Shown in pieces: positions 25,215-34,827 of a stretch of DNA of 47,508 bases (the stretch's first letter is position 1; each line of letters starts with the position of its first letter). The DNA is from Opitutaceae bacterium (GTDB lineage Bacteria; Verrucomicrobiota; Verrucomicrobiia; Opitutales; Opitutaceae), in assembly GCA_947474995.1 (NCBI GenBank), contig CANJNJ010000022.1:1-47508 (forward strand), given 5' to 3'. Below the pieces are notes generated by a model. The model was not told the origin of the DNA. It searched no databases and saw only the letters and a program-made list of their open reading frames with translations. Made by a program: the position numbers and the translations under genes.

Positions 25215-25916
25215 ATGGCAAATTCGTTCCCTTCCGCCGGAGGCGGCAACCGCTCTGGCAATTATCCGCGTCGTAATGTCGACCCTTTTGCGGCCATCCG
25301 CCGCAACCACCGTATCAAGGTTCCGCAGGTTCGCGTGATCTCGCCCGAGGGCAAGCAACTCGGGATCATCGATACCGCCAAGGCGGTCAACCTCGCCTTG
25401 GAAAACGGACTCGATCTCGTGGAGGTGGCGCCAAACGCGACGCCTCCGGTTTGCCGGATCATGGATTTCGGCAAGTACGTTTACGAGGAGCAGAAGAAGC
25501 ACACGAATGCGAAGGCCACGGCGAGCAAGATCAAGGAGATCGAGTTCACCGCGCGCATCGAGCACCACGACTACGAGACCAAGCTTCGGCACGCCGAGGC
25601 CTTCCTCGATCACGGCAACAAGGTGAAGATGCGGCTGAAGTTTCGCGGCCGCGAAATGGCCCATACCGAACTGGGTTTCGGGGTGATGAAACGCGCGGTC
25701 GCCGCCCTGGAGACGATGGGCCATCCCGACGCCGATCCGAAGCTGATCGGCCGCAATATTCACGTGATGCTGACGCCGCTGCCGCCCAATAAACGGAAGC
25801 CCAAATTTCATGTGCGTGGTGACGCCGAGCCGGACGACGAGCCGGAGGAAGAGTCAAACGACAGCGAGCCCGGCGAAAACGCGGCGGGGCTGCCGGGTTC
25901 CAACGCCGGCGCCTGA
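25215..25916 (+). CDS. infC: Translation initiation factor IF-3
   Basis: A 233-aa protein. Residues about 35-105 are the IF3 N-domain (QVRVISPEGKQLGIIDTAKA, LVEVAPNATPPVCRIMDFGK). The linker KYVYEEQKK follows, and the C-domain begins at KIKEIEFTARIEHHDYETK with KVKMRLKFRGREM. IF3 binds the 30S subunit, keeps subunits apart and proofreads start codons. It is longer than the usual 170-180 aa because of a basic N-terminal lead and an acidic C-terminal tail (EPDDEPEEESNDSEPGEN). The start taken is ATG 25215, preceded directly by an in-frame TTG. The usual followers rpmI and rplT are absent; a cell-wall amidase gene begins 12 bases after the stop. Confidence 0.95.
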   Translation: MANSFPSAGGGNRSGNYPRRNVDPFAAIRRNHRIKVPQVRVISPEGKQLGIIDTAKAVNLALENGLDLVEVAPNATPPVCRIMDFGKYVYEEQKKHTNAKATASKIKEIEFTARIEHHDYETKLRHAEAFLDHGNKVKMRLKFRGREMAHTELGFGVMKRAVAALETMGHPDADPKLIGRNIHVMLTPLPPNKRKPKFHVRGDAEPDDEPEEESNDSEPGENAAGLPGSNAGA

Positions 25917-25928
25917 CTTTCCGCCGCC

Positions 25929-27047
25929 ATGCCTTCGGCGGCATATCGGGTGGTTTTCGTTGCACTGGGATTGACCCTTGCGATGACTTCGGCGCTGGCG
26001 CAGAACTCCGGCGATGCTCCCGTTCGCGCGGCGCCGTCACGGCCCGGGATAAATCCGCCCGTCCTGAAGGCGGCCTTGCCCACGCGAAAATTCGGCAAGG
26101 TGGATTACGTCAGCGTGGCGGACGTCGCAACGCGACTAAGCCTGAAACTCATCTGGCTTGAACGCGGGCGAAAATTTACCCTCACGGGTCCCTCCGCCCG
26201 GGCCGAGTTGGAAAACGACAACCGGGACATCACGATCAACGGACTCCGCGTTTTCCTCGGCGACCCGATTCTTGCCTCGGGCGGCCAGAGTTACGTCAGT
26301 CGCGCCGACTTTGAGCTCTGTCTGACCCCGATGCTGCGGCCCGGGTTCGGCGTGACGATTCCGCCGGTGCCGCGGACCATTGTGCTGGATCCGGGCCACG
26401 GAGGAAAAGACAACGGCACGAGCATCAACGAAAAGACCTACGCGCTCGATGTCGCGCAGCGGATGAAGAAAATCCTCGAGGCGGCGGGTCACCGGGTCGT
26501 CCTGACCCGGGAGGACGATACCTTCATCGAACTCAGGCAACGGCCGGCGATCGCGATTGCCAACCAGGCCGATGCCTTCGTCAGCATTCATTTCAACGCC
26601 CTCGCGAGGGACTCGAAGACGGGTGGGGTCGAGGTCTACACGTTTGCGCCGCAGTTCCAGCGTTCCGCGGATGCGTGGAGCCCGGCCAAGAAAGACGATG
26701 CCGAGGACACGGCGTCGCCGGTCAATCGTTATGATCACTGGAATGTGGTCCTCGCCCAGTCGGTCCACCGGCGCCTGGTCTACGATTTGAAGGCGCTGGA
26801 TCGCGGGAAAAAACTCATGCACCTCGGAGCGTTGCGCGGGCTCAGTTGCCCGGGCGTCCTGGTTGAGTGCGGCTTCCTGACCAGCGAAGCCGAAGCGCGA
26901 AAAATATCCACGCCCGCCTATCGGCAGCAGCTCGCCGATGCGCTGGCGGCGGGGGTAAAGGACTATGCCGCCACGATCGATGCGGCACGACCCAAGCCCA
27001 CGCCCGTGGTGACCACGCCGATTCCAGCGGGTGATGGCCCCAAGTGA
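25929..27047 (+). CDS. N-acetylmuramoyl-L-alanine amidase (Amidase_3), exported
   Basis: A 372-aa protein: signal peptide (MPSAAYRVVFVALGLTLAMT, cleavage near ALA-QN), then a small N-terminal domain at about residues 55-140 resembling the copper-amine-oxidase-N/AMIN-like stalk (YVSVADVATRLSLKLIWLER). The Amidase_3 domain runs from 149 to about 350. Zinc ligands are His157 (DPGHGG), Glu168 (NEKTYALDVA) and His221 (SIHFNA); the catalytic Glu is in GVLVECGFLTS. It cuts the bond between N-acetylmuramate and L-alanine in peptidoglycan, as in daughter-cell separation or wall turnover. The 12-base gap from infC implies cotranscription. The tail PKPTPVVTTPIPAG is a short flexible end. Confidence 0.9.
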   Translation: MPSAAYRVVFVALGLTLAMTSALAQNSGDAPVRAAPSRPGINPPVLKAALPTRKFGKVDYVSVADVATRLSLKLIWLERGRKFTLTGPSARAELENDNRDITINGLRVFLGDPILASGGQSYVSRADFELCLTPMLRPGFGVTIPPVPRTIVLDPGHGGKDNGTSINEKTYALDVAQRMKKILEAAGHRVVLTREDDTFIELRQRPAIAIANQADAFVSIHFNALARDSKTGGVEVYTFAPQFQRSADAWSPAKKDDAEDTASPVNRYDHWNVVLAQSVHRRLVYDLKALDRGKKLMHLGALRGLSCPGVLVECGFLTSEAEARKISTPAYRQQLADALAAGVKDYAATIDAARPKPTPVVTTPIPAGDGPK

Positions 27048-27066
27048 CGAGTTCCGCCCTGTCCGT

Positions 27067-27180
27067 GCAGTTGAGCGTTGAGTGATGAGAGGTCGAACCT
27101 CGGCGCCGAAGCGCGAGTCAACCTGCCCGAAAATCGATTCACTTTCCGGTTTGGCTCTCAACCCCTCAACCCTCAACGGA
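27067..27180. repeat. Intergenic palindrome, single copy here
   Basis: cagttgagcgttgagtgatg on the left and ctctcaacccctcaaccctc on the right are loose inverse copies. It separates the amidase gene from the P1-nuclease-like operon. Confidence 0.55.
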
Positions 27181-27234
27181 ATGGTCGGATTCTTCGCCTC
27201 GCTCCGCCGGTTAAATCAGTCTACCGATCGCTCC

Positions 27235-28329
27235 ATGTCATTTCACCGCTCACTTTCGTTTTGGGCTTGTGGCGCTTTGGTGGCGCTGGCGTTGGCGCCG
27301 TCGGTTCGTGCATGGAGCACCGATGGTCATATCATGGTCAGCCGGATCGCCCTAGCCTCGCTCCCGAAGGATTTTCCCGACTTCGTGCGCGAACCGGCCA
27401 ATACCGAACGCATTCTCCATCTCGTCAATGTTCCCGATCGCTGGCGCAACGTGGAACCTTGGCTGAGCCAGTCGGGCCCGAGCTGGACGGACCATTTTTT
27501 CGACGTAGAGCAGGTGGTGGATGCCGGCCTGGATGCCCAAAAACTGCCGTCGCTGCGGCTCGACTTCGCGGTGACGTTTGCCGCCGCCCGCGCGGCCCAC
27601 GCGCGGAATTTTCCCGCCATCGATCCGACGAAAAATATCGACCACACCAAGGAATGGATCGGTTTTGCCCCGTGGTCGGTGACGGAGTGGTACCAGAAAG
27701 TGCGCTCCGCGTTCTCGTACCTTAAGGCCTATGAGGAGGTCGGCGGGACGCCGGACGAAATCGCCAACGCCAAGGCCGACGCGATCTATGCCATGGGCAT
27801 CTTGGGGCACTATGTCGGCGATTGTGCGCAACCTCTGCATACGAGCAAGCATCATGCGGGCTGGGTGGGGGCGAATCCGCACGGTTACACGACTTGGAGT
27901 GGATTCCACACGTGGATGGATAGCGGATTTATCTACAAGGCCGGGATTAATTTTGAACAGCTCGCGCCCCGGGTGAATTTGGCCGAGCCGCTGGCCGTGG
28001 CGCCGCGCCCGGACGGTCGCGATCCGTTTTTCGTCGTGGCCCTGAACTACATCCTGGCGCAAAACGAAATGGTCGAGCCGCTCTACCGCTTGGAAAAGGC
28101 CAGATTACTCGGCAACGGCGAGAACCCGATCACTCCCGAGGGCCGGGCCTTTGTCGAAGGACAGTTGCTCAAGGGCGGGTCGATGCTGGCCCAAGTTTGG
28201 CTGACCGCGTGGAAAACCGCGCCGATCGACACCTATCTGCGCACGCAGATTTTGGGCAAGCGGCAGATGACGGCGGGGGCGAAAGCATCCGGGACGGTGC
28301 CCGCGGCGGCGACAAAGTCCGCGCCATGA
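27235..28329 (+). CDS. Exported S1/P1 nuclease-like or phospholipase C-like zinc hydrolase
   Basis: A 364-aa protein with a signal peptide (MSFHRSLSFWACGALVALAL) ending APSVRA, which leaves Trp27 as the mature N-terminus (WSTDGHIMV). In the P1 nuclease/zinc phospholipase C fold this N-terminal Trp and a nearby His bind zinc, so the cleavage site itself supports the assignment. Further ligands appear in ILGHYVGDCAQPLHTSKHH (about residues 189-207) and in FHTWMDSGF (225 onward). It should hydrolyse phosphodiester bonds in single-stranded nucleic acids or phospholipids outside the cytoplasm. ATG 27235 is chosen for the signal peptide. The stop overlaps the crcB start (ATGA), so the trio to 30325 is one operon. 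Confidence 0.82.
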   Translation: MSFHRSLSFWACGALVALALAPSVRAWSTDGHIMVSRIALASLPKDFPDFVREPANTERILHLVNVPDRWRNVEPWLSQSGPSWTDHFFDVEQVVDAGLDAQKLPSLRLDFAVTFAAARAAHARNFPAIDPTKNIDHTKEWIGFAPWSVTEWYQKVRSAFSYLKAYEEVGGTPDEIANAKADAIYAMGILGHYVGDCAQPLHTSKHHAGWVGANPHGYTTWSGFHTWMDSGFIYKAGINFEQLAPRVNLAEPLAVAPRPDGRDPFFVVALNYILAQNEMVEPLYRLEKARLLGNGENPITPEGRAFVEGQLLKGGSMLAQVWLTAWKTAPIDTYLRTQILGKRQMTAGAKASGTVPAAATKSAP

Positions 28330-28691
28330 ATTGGTCGGCGCTTGGACTGGTTGCGCTCGGCGGGGCCCTCGGCGCGGTGGCGCGTGACTTGGTGGGCGCC
28401 GCGATTCCGGCGGGGCGGCTACCCTGGGCGACCATCGTCATCAATATCGTCGGCTCGCTGCTCATCGGGTGGTTGATGGGGCGGCTGGTGACGATCAATG
28501 AGCATACATTGCACACGCACAGTTTTTGGGTCGTGGGCGTGTGCGGCGGATTCACGACGTTTTCGTCCTTTAGCTGGCAGACCATCGACCTGATGCAAAA
28601 GGGCCATTGGGGCGCCGCGGCGGTAAACGTGGTGCTTTCGATTTTCTGTTGTCTGCTCGCGACCTGGGCGGGCTGGAGACTCGCGCGATGA
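28326..28691 (+). CDS. crcB: Fluoride channel CrcB/FluC
   Basis: A 121-aa inner-membrane protein with four predicted helices. Family markers are LGGALGAVARD in helix 1, the helix 2 segment ATIVINIVGSLLIGWLMG with the conserved Asn40, and GVCGGFTTFSSFSWQT in helix 3, with the Na+/F- site and phenylalanine track. Fluc proteins work as antiparallel dimers that export fluoride. No fluoride riboswitch is seen, which is expected for an internal gene of an operon. It overlaps the preceding and following genes by four bases (ATGA) each, so translation of all three is coupled. Its presence between a nuclease and a TIGR03790 gene has no obvious metabolic meaning. Confidence 0.92.
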   Translation: MNWSALGLVALGGALGAVARDLVGAAIPAGRLPWATIVINIVGSLLIGWLMGRLVTINEHTLHTHSFWVVGVCGGFTTFSSFSWQTIDLMQKGHWGAAAVNVVLSIFCCLLATWAGWRLAR

Positions 28692-30325
28692 AATGGAGCG
28701 TGGTGTGGCTGGCGCTCGTGGTGTGGGCCCGGGCGGCCGACGGGGACGGCAACCTGGCGTCCCGCGTGATCATCCTCGCGAACTCCGACGACCCGGACTC
28801 CGTGCGGATTGCCCGGCATTATGCCGAGGTGCGCGCGGTGCCCGCCGCCAATCTGGTGGTGCTGCCGATGCCGCAGATCGAAACCATCACCTGGCGGGAA
28901 TTCGTCACCACGATCTGGGACCCGCTGGTGGCCCAATTGGTGCGCGAGCGCTGGATCGAGGCGATCCCGATGTCGACGACCGATGCGGTGGGCCGCCAGA
29001 AATATGCGCCCTATCGTCATCGCATCGCCGCCCTGGTCGTGTGCCGGGGTGTGCCGTTGCGGATCGCGCACGACCCGGCGCTTTATGTGGATGCGCCGCC
29101 TTTTACCGTGCGCAGCGAGTTTCGGACGAATGCCGGCGCCGTGGACGCCGAACTCAGCCTGATGGCGATTCCCAATTATCCGATCAACGCCTTCGTGCCG
29201 AATCCGCTGTTTCAGAACGAACACCCGACTTTGTTCGAGTTGGCCACGGTGGTGAAAGTTTCCCGCCTCGATGGGCCCACGGCCAACGATGCGCTCGGTC
29301 TGGTCGACCGGGCGGTGGCGGCGGAGAAATCCGGGCTGCTCGGGCGCGCCTATGTGGACATCAGTGAACGCGATCCGGTCGGCAACGCGTGGCTCGAGGC
29401 AACCGCGAAGCAGCTCCTCGAATTGGGTTATGATACCGACATTGATCGAGCCCCGGCGACGATGCCGGTCACGGCCCGCATCGACGCGCCCGTGATGTAT
29501 TTCGGTTGGTACGGTGGGAACGTCGAAGGACCCTTCATGCTGCCGGGTTTCCGTTTTCCGCCGGGTGCGATCGCGCTGCACATTCACAGCTACTCGGCCA
29601 CGACTCTGCGCTCGGCCACGAGCGGTTGGGTGGGGCCCTTCGTGGCCCGCGGTGTGACGGCGACGATGGGCAACGTTTACGAGCCCTACCTGCAATTCAA
29701 TCATCGGCCGAACCTGCTCCTGCGGGCCCTGGCCAAAGGGCAGAACCTGGTCGATGCCGCGTACTTTGCGCTGCAGGCCTTGAGCTGGCAGGAAGTTTTG
29801 GTCGGCGATCCCTTGTATCGGCCTTTCGCGATTCCGTTGGATGAGCAGATGAAGAATCTGGGTCAGCTGCCGCCGTGGCTGGCCGGCTATGCGGTCTTGC
29901 GCCGCATGCACCAGCTCGATGCCGCGGGCCAGCAGGTCGAAGCGACCGCGCTGGCCGCCTCCGCCCAGCGCGATGCGCCGAGTCTCGCGGTCGGTCTGGC
30001 CCTCGCCCAGCGCCTGCGTGAGGCGGGCGACATGGAGGCGGCGGCCAAGGCCCTTGGTTTCGCGCCCCTGCTTAAATCATTCGAGCCTGAAGAGTGGAGC
30101 CTCGCGCGCGAGGCGGCGCAGATGCTGGCCCGGTGTGGCCAGCCCGCGCGGGCCCTTGAGATCTGGCAAACCCTCCTGCACCTCCCCGCTTTGCCGCGAG
30201 AAGTGCGCCAGCCGTGGCTGGACGACGCTCGGGCGGCGGCGCGCAGCGCGGGCGATACCGTGCAGGCGTCCGCCTGGCAGGCCGAGATTGATCGGCTGAA
30301 CGAGCCGCCGCTGCGGGCTCCGTAG
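28688..30325 (+). CDS. Exported TIGR03790 family protein
   Basis: A 545-aa protein with a signal peptide (MKWSVVWLALVVWARA). Residues about 30-390 match the TIGR03790 pattern: an N-terminal ILANSDDPDSVRIARHYAEV motif, VCRGVPLRIAHDP, SRLDGPTANDALGLVDRAV, and a C-terminal GNVYEPYLQFN segment with EVLVGDPLYRPFA. The family is found in several bacterial phyla and is of unknown function. The last 150 residues form a helical region resembling TPR-like repeats (AAKALGFAPLLKSFEPEEW, ARALEIWQTLLHLPAL). It overlaps crcB by four bases. The palindrome at 30335-30461 follows and may end the transcript. Confidence 0.8.
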   Translation: MKWSVVWLALVVWARAADGDGNLASRVIILANSDDPDSVRIARHYAEVRAVPAANLVVLPMPQIETITWREFVTTIWDPLVAQLVRERWIEAIPMSTTDAVGRQKYAPYRHRIAALVVCRGVPLRIAHDPALYVDAPPFTVRSEFRTNAGAVDAELSLMAIPNYPINAFVPNPLFQNEHPTLFELATVVKVSRLDGPTANDALGLVDRAVAAEKSGLLGRAYVDISERDPVGNAWLEATAKQLLELGYDTDIDRAPATMPVTARIDAPVMYFGWYGGNVEGPFMLPGFRFPPGAIALHIHSYSATTLRSATSGWVGPFVARGVTATMGNVYEPYLQFNHRPNLLLRALAKGQNLVDAAYFALQALSWQEVLVGDPLYRPFAIPLDEQMKNLGQLPPWLAGYAVLRRMHQLDAAGQQVEATALAASAQRDAPSLAVGLALAQRLREAGDMEAAAKALGFAPLLKSFEPEEWSLAREAAQMLARCGQPARALEIWQTLLHLPALPREVRQPWLDDARAAARSAGDTVQASAWQAEIDRLNEPPLRAP

Positions 30326-30334
30326 CGGCGGTAA

Positions 30335-30461
30335 TGGACTTTGGAGTGCGGGCCCGACCTGGCGCCGCTTTCGGTGGCTCGCGCCGGCGCACCAACAGGA
30401 AACAGCGACGAGCAGAAGCTCGGCGTCAAGAGCGGCGCCAGGTCGCCGCTCTCCAAAGTCC
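30335..30461. repeat. Intergenic palindrome between convergent genes
   Basis: The arms tggactttggagtgcgg and gccgctctccaaagtcc are at the ends, with cgacctggcgccgctttc against gagcggcgccaggtcg further in. It lies between the convergent TIGR03790 and clpP genes and could act as a shared 3'-end structure. Confidence 0.75.
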
Positions 30462-30484
30462 CAGACAGCCCCTCGTCGATGGAC

Positions 30485-31138
30485 TCAGAGCTTTTCGACA
30501 ATCCGGTCCGCGAGACCGTATTCGATCGCTTCCTTGGCGTTCAGGTAGAAATCGCGGTCGGTGTCGCGGTTGATCGTCTCCAGCGGCTGGCCGGATGCCT
30601 GGGCGAGGATGTTGTTCAACTCGAGGCGCAGTTTTTCCATTTCCTTCGCCTGGATGTTGATGTCGCTCGCCGGACCAATCATGCGGCCGGAGATCAGTGG
30701 CTGGTGAATCAGCACGCGCGAATGCGGGTAGAGCAGTCGACGCCCCTTGGATGCGCCGCACAGCAGGATCGACCCCATCGAGGCGGCCATGCCGGTCACC
30801 ACGACCGTAATGGGCGACGTCACTAGGCGCATCGTGTCGAAAATCGCCATCCCGGCCGTGATCGAACCACCGGGCGAGTTGACGTAGAACGTGATGTCTT
30901 TCCCGGGTGCCGTGGTTTCGAGATAAAGGAGCTTCTCGGTGATATCCTTGGCGGTTTCATCGGTGACCGCGCCCCACAGGAAGATTTTTCGCTGCTCGAG
31001 GAACTTGCGCTGGATGAGCATGGCGACCGGCACATTCTTGCGGGCCTGCGCATCTTCCTGCTGCTCGTCGTCTTCATCATCGTCGTCGAGACGTGGCCGT
31101 GGAGCGGAAAGTCCGGGCTGGAGATTGTCGAAAGACAT
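30485..31138 (-). CDS. clpP: ATP-dependent Clp protease proteolytic subunit
   Basis: A 217-aa serine peptidase. The catalytic triad is Ser120 in GMAASMGS, His145 in LIHQP and Asp192 in NRDTDRDFYL. The handle region GPASDINIQAKEMEKL is intact. ClpP forms a two-ring 14-mer chamber that degrades proteins fed by ClpX, ClpA or ClpC. The first 35 residues are unusual: an extended lead with a strongly acidic run (LDDDDEDDEQQEDAQ) precedes the usual VPVAMLIQRKFLEQRKIF. It may be a propeptide or may change the axial pore. No clpX or tig gene is beside it. ATG 31138 is chosen; longer forms read into non-conserved sequence. Confidence 0.93.
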   Translation of the reverse strand: MSFDNLQPGLSAPRPRLDDDDEDDEQQEDAQARKNVPVAMLIQRKFLEQRKIFLWGAVTDETAKDITEKLLYLETTAPGKDITFYVNSPGGSITAGMAIFDTMRLVTSPITVVVTGMAASMGSILLCGASKGRRLLYPHSRVLIHQPLISGRMIGPASDINIQAKEMEKLRLELNNILAQASGQPLETINRDTDRDFYLNAKEAIEYGLADRIVEKL

Positions 31139-31329
31139 AGGGTGAAAACGTTGAGCGGGGATTGCGGATTGGCAAGTATGAGGTTCCGGCGGCGCCGGAA
31201 CCTTGGGTTTTTCGCCGGCGGGGAAATATCTCTTACCGGTTCGTCGCACACCCGGAAGACTGCTTTTTTGAATGTCCGGTCTTTCAACTTTCAACGCTTT
31301 CTTCCCTCCCTGGCCCCGGCCGGGGCGGA

Positions 31330-31800
31330 TCAATACCGAATCTTATCCGGCTTCGCCTGCCAGTCGGCAAACGTCCGCCGGGCTTCCTGGCCCAGCAGCG
31401 GCTTCATCTCGATGGCGCGTTGTTCCGGCGGAAGTGGCATCTGCTGGTAGATGAAATCGTCATCGAACCCGATGGCGGCGGCGTCGGTGCGGGTGTTGCC
31501 GTAAAACACGCGCGGAATCCGCGCCCAGTAAATCGCCGCGAGGCACATCGGGCAGGGCTCGCAACTGGTATAGAGTTCGCAGTCGTCGAGGGAAAATTTG
31601 CCCAGGGCGGCGCACGCTTCCCGGATCGCGGTGACTTCCGCATGGGCCGTGGGATCGTTGGTGGACGTGACGCGGTTTTGGCCCCGCGCGATGATTTCAC
31701 CGCGGCGCACGACGACGCAGCCGAACGGCCCGCCGCGCCCGCCGCGCATGCCCTCGTCGGCCAGTTGGATGGCCTGGCGCATGAAATCTTCGGAACTCAT
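31330..31800 (-). CDS. guaD: Guanine deaminase, cytidine-deaminase fold
   Basis: A 156-aa cytosolic zinc enzyme. The zinc and proton-shuttle motif is HAEVTAIREA (His53, Glu55) and the second is PCPMCLAAI (Cys83, Cys86). The segment FYGNTRTDAAAIGFDDDFIY is the signature that separates bacterial guanine deaminases such as GuaD of Bacillus from cytidine and tRNA adenosine deaminases. The C-terminus (FADWQAKPDKIRY) also fits. It makes xanthine and ammonia from guanine. The gene is divergent from malate synthase and begins a purine-degradation block, with xanthine dehydrogenase at its other end. ATG 31800 is preferred over the long upstream frame, which is unlike the family. Confidence 0.88.
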   Translation of the reverse strand: MSSEDFMRQAIQLADEGMRGGRGGPFGCVVVRRGEIIARGQNRVTSTNDPTAHAEVTAIREACAALGKFSLDDCELYTSCEPCPMCLAAIYWARIPRVFYGNTRTDAAAIGFDDDFIYQQMPLPPEQRAIEMKPLLGQEARRTFADWQAKPDKIRY

Positions 31801-31955
31801 GAAGTCGAAAAGGAAGCAACCTGCAGGTCCGGCGCAACGCTGACAACGGCATAAGCGGAAGACCGCGCGCGGCGAGCGCTGATGACCGGAATACGGACGG
31901 AGGGGTCGAATTGCTTGGCGGAACCCCAATGGCCTGCTAGTCGCTTGGCCTCCTC

Positions 31956-31973
31956 GGTCCGGAAATCCGGACC
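31956..31973. promoter_or_regulatory. Perfect 18-bp dyad just upstream of malate synthase
   Basis: ggtccgg and ccggacc flank aaat, ending 17 bases before the malate synthase ATG at 31991 and lying in the divergent region shared with guaD. The size and place suit a repressor operator or a hairpin near the ribosome-binding region. No regulator gene is nearby to link it to. Confidence 0.4.
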
Positions 31974-31990
31974 GCAGAAATTTTTATCTC

Positions 31991-33580
<1,590 letters not shown>

Positions 33581-33587
33581 CGGCGAT

Positions 33588-33692
33588 CAAGCTCCAAGCC
33601 ACCAATCTCCAAGATCCCGAGAGCCTCCCATGGCCAAAACTCCAACTTTTTGGTTGGAATTTGAAGTTTCATTGGAACTTGGAGCTTTGAGG
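33588..33692. repeat. Intergenic palindrome, single copy here
   Basis: caagctccaagccaccaatc and attggaacttggagctttg are imperfect inverses, with an inner ccaactttttggttgg hairpin. It fills the spacer between malate synthase and uraD. Confidence 0.65.
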
Positions 33693-33699
33693 CCGTGCG

Positions 33700-34212
33700 A
33701 TGCGGACCCTGGCGCAACTTAACCAAGCCGACCGCCCGGCCTTTGTCGCGGCGCTCGGCCACCTCTTCGAACATTCCCCGTGGGTCGCCGACGAGACGTG
33801 GTCGCGGCGCCCGTTTCGCGATGGAGCGCACCTGCATGCCGAACTCTGTGTGACGATGCGAGCCGCGTCGCGCGCGCGGCAGTTGGCGCTGATTCGCGCC
33901 CACCCGGATTTGGCGGGCCGGCTGGCGCCGCAGCGAAAACTGACGGCCGAGTCGACGCGCGAGCAGGCCAGCGCCGGCCTGGGCGAACTCACGGCGGCGG
34001 AAATGGCGGAATTCCGAAAACTCAACGACGCCTACCGCGCCCGCTTGGAATTTCCGTTCATCATCTGCGCCCGGCTGAACGACAAGGCGACCATCGTGGC
34101 CGCGATGCGTTTACGCGCGGTGAACCCTCCGGAACAGGAGTTTCAAACGGCGCTGGGCGAAATTGAAAAGATCGCCTGGTGGCGCCTGCAGGATGCGTTG
34201 CAGGCGGCTTGA
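33700..34212 (+). CDS. uraD: OHCU decarboxylase (2-oxo-4-hydroxy-4-carboxy-5-ureidoimidazoline decarboxylase)
   Basis: A 170-aa all-helical protein. The catalytic His68 is in IRAHPDLAGRLA, the conserved LTAESTREQASAGL segment supplies the Glu/Ser contacts, and FPFIICARLNDKATI is the family block before the last helices. It decarboxylates OHCU, the second unstable product of urate oxidation, stereospecifically to S-allantoin. It acts right after UraH, whose gene is next downstream. ATG 33700 follows the palindrome directly. No fusion to UraH is present, unlike in some bacteria. Confidence 0.9.
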   Translation: MRTLAQLNQADRPAFVAALGHLFEHSPWVADETWSRRPFRDGAHLHAELCVTMRAASRARQLALIRAHPDLAGRLAPQRKLTAESTREQASAGLGELTAAEMAEFRKLNDAYRARLEFPFIICARLNDKATIVAAMRLRAVNPPEQEFQTALGEIEKIAWWRLQDALQAA

Positions 34213-34240
34213 GTGCAGGTCCAGCCGGACGTGTCGGTAT

Positions 34241-34330
34241 TTTTTGCCACAGATTTCACAGCTGGGCACAAATACTGGCCTCAAACCACGAGCTTCCATT
34301 TGTGCTCATTGGTGTAATTTGTGGCCAAAA
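34241..34330. repeat. Intergenic palindrome, family A, copy 2
   Basis: The left arm tttttgccacagatttcaca and the right arm ggtgtaatttgtggcc are inverse copies around a 35-nt centre. It is the same family as 886-976. Confidence 0.75.
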
Positions 34331-34430
34331 GGATTGAAGGTTTGGCCATGCTGGAGCGAAGAAGAACTTCGACGGCTGCGGGCAGTTTTATAGATAACAG
34401 CGTGGAAGTCGTGGATCAGGTGTGGCGCAT

Positions 34431-34467
34431 TTTATCCGTGTTCATCCGTGTAATCCGTGGTTAAAGA
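34431..34467. repeat. Family A half-element before uraH
   Basis: The sequence tttatccgtgttcatccgtg and taatccgtggttaaa matches the right arm only of family A. It ends nine bases before the uraH start codon, so it forms part of that gene's leader. Confidence 0.55.
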
Positions 34468-34475
34468 TTCCACCC

Positions 34476-34820
34476 ATGCCAGCCAAACTCAGCACCCACG
34501 TCCTCGATCTCACCACGGGCCGGCCGGCGGCCGGGATGAAGCTCGAGTTGTGGCGGCACGGGACCACGCGCGAGTTGCTCAAGCAGGTGACGACCAATCT
34601 GGACGGCCGGACCGATGCTGTGCTCCTCGACGCCGCCGCGGTGACCGTGGGCGAATACGAGTTGGTCTTCGCCGTGCGCGACTATTTCGTCGGCCGCGGA
34701 GTCGCTTGCGATTTCCTCGATCGCGTGCCGATTCGCTTTTCCATTTCTGATGCGACCGCCGGTTATCATGTGCCGCTGCTCGTGACGCCCTGGGCTTACA
34801 GCACCTATCGGGGAAGCTGA
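34476..34820 (+). CDS. uraH: 5-hydroxyisourate hydrolase (transthyretin-like)
   Basis: A 114-aa protein with every mark of the transthyretin-related hydrolases: N-terminal [16 protein letters not shown] with His8, Arg45 in NLDGRTD, His98 in YHVPLLV, and the C-terminal tetrapeptide YRGS. It hydrolyses 5-hydroxyisourate, the direct product of urate oxidase, to OHCU for UraD. It works as a tetramer in the cytosol; no signal peptide is present. ATG 34476 is chosen because the family starts at that position. The allantoate amidohydrolase gene begins seven bases after the stop, so they are cotranscribed. Confidence 0.94.
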   Translation: MPAKLSTHVLDLTTGRPAAGMKLELWRHGTTRELLKQVTTNLDGRTDAVLLDAAAVTVGEYELVFAVRDYFVGRGVACDFLDRVPIRFSISDATAGYHVPLLVTPWAYSTYRGS

Positions 34821-34827
34821 ACCAAGC

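Noticed and set aside
33700-34820. A fused UraD-UraH protein
   Set aside because: The two frames are complete separately and are 263 bases apart with repeats between.
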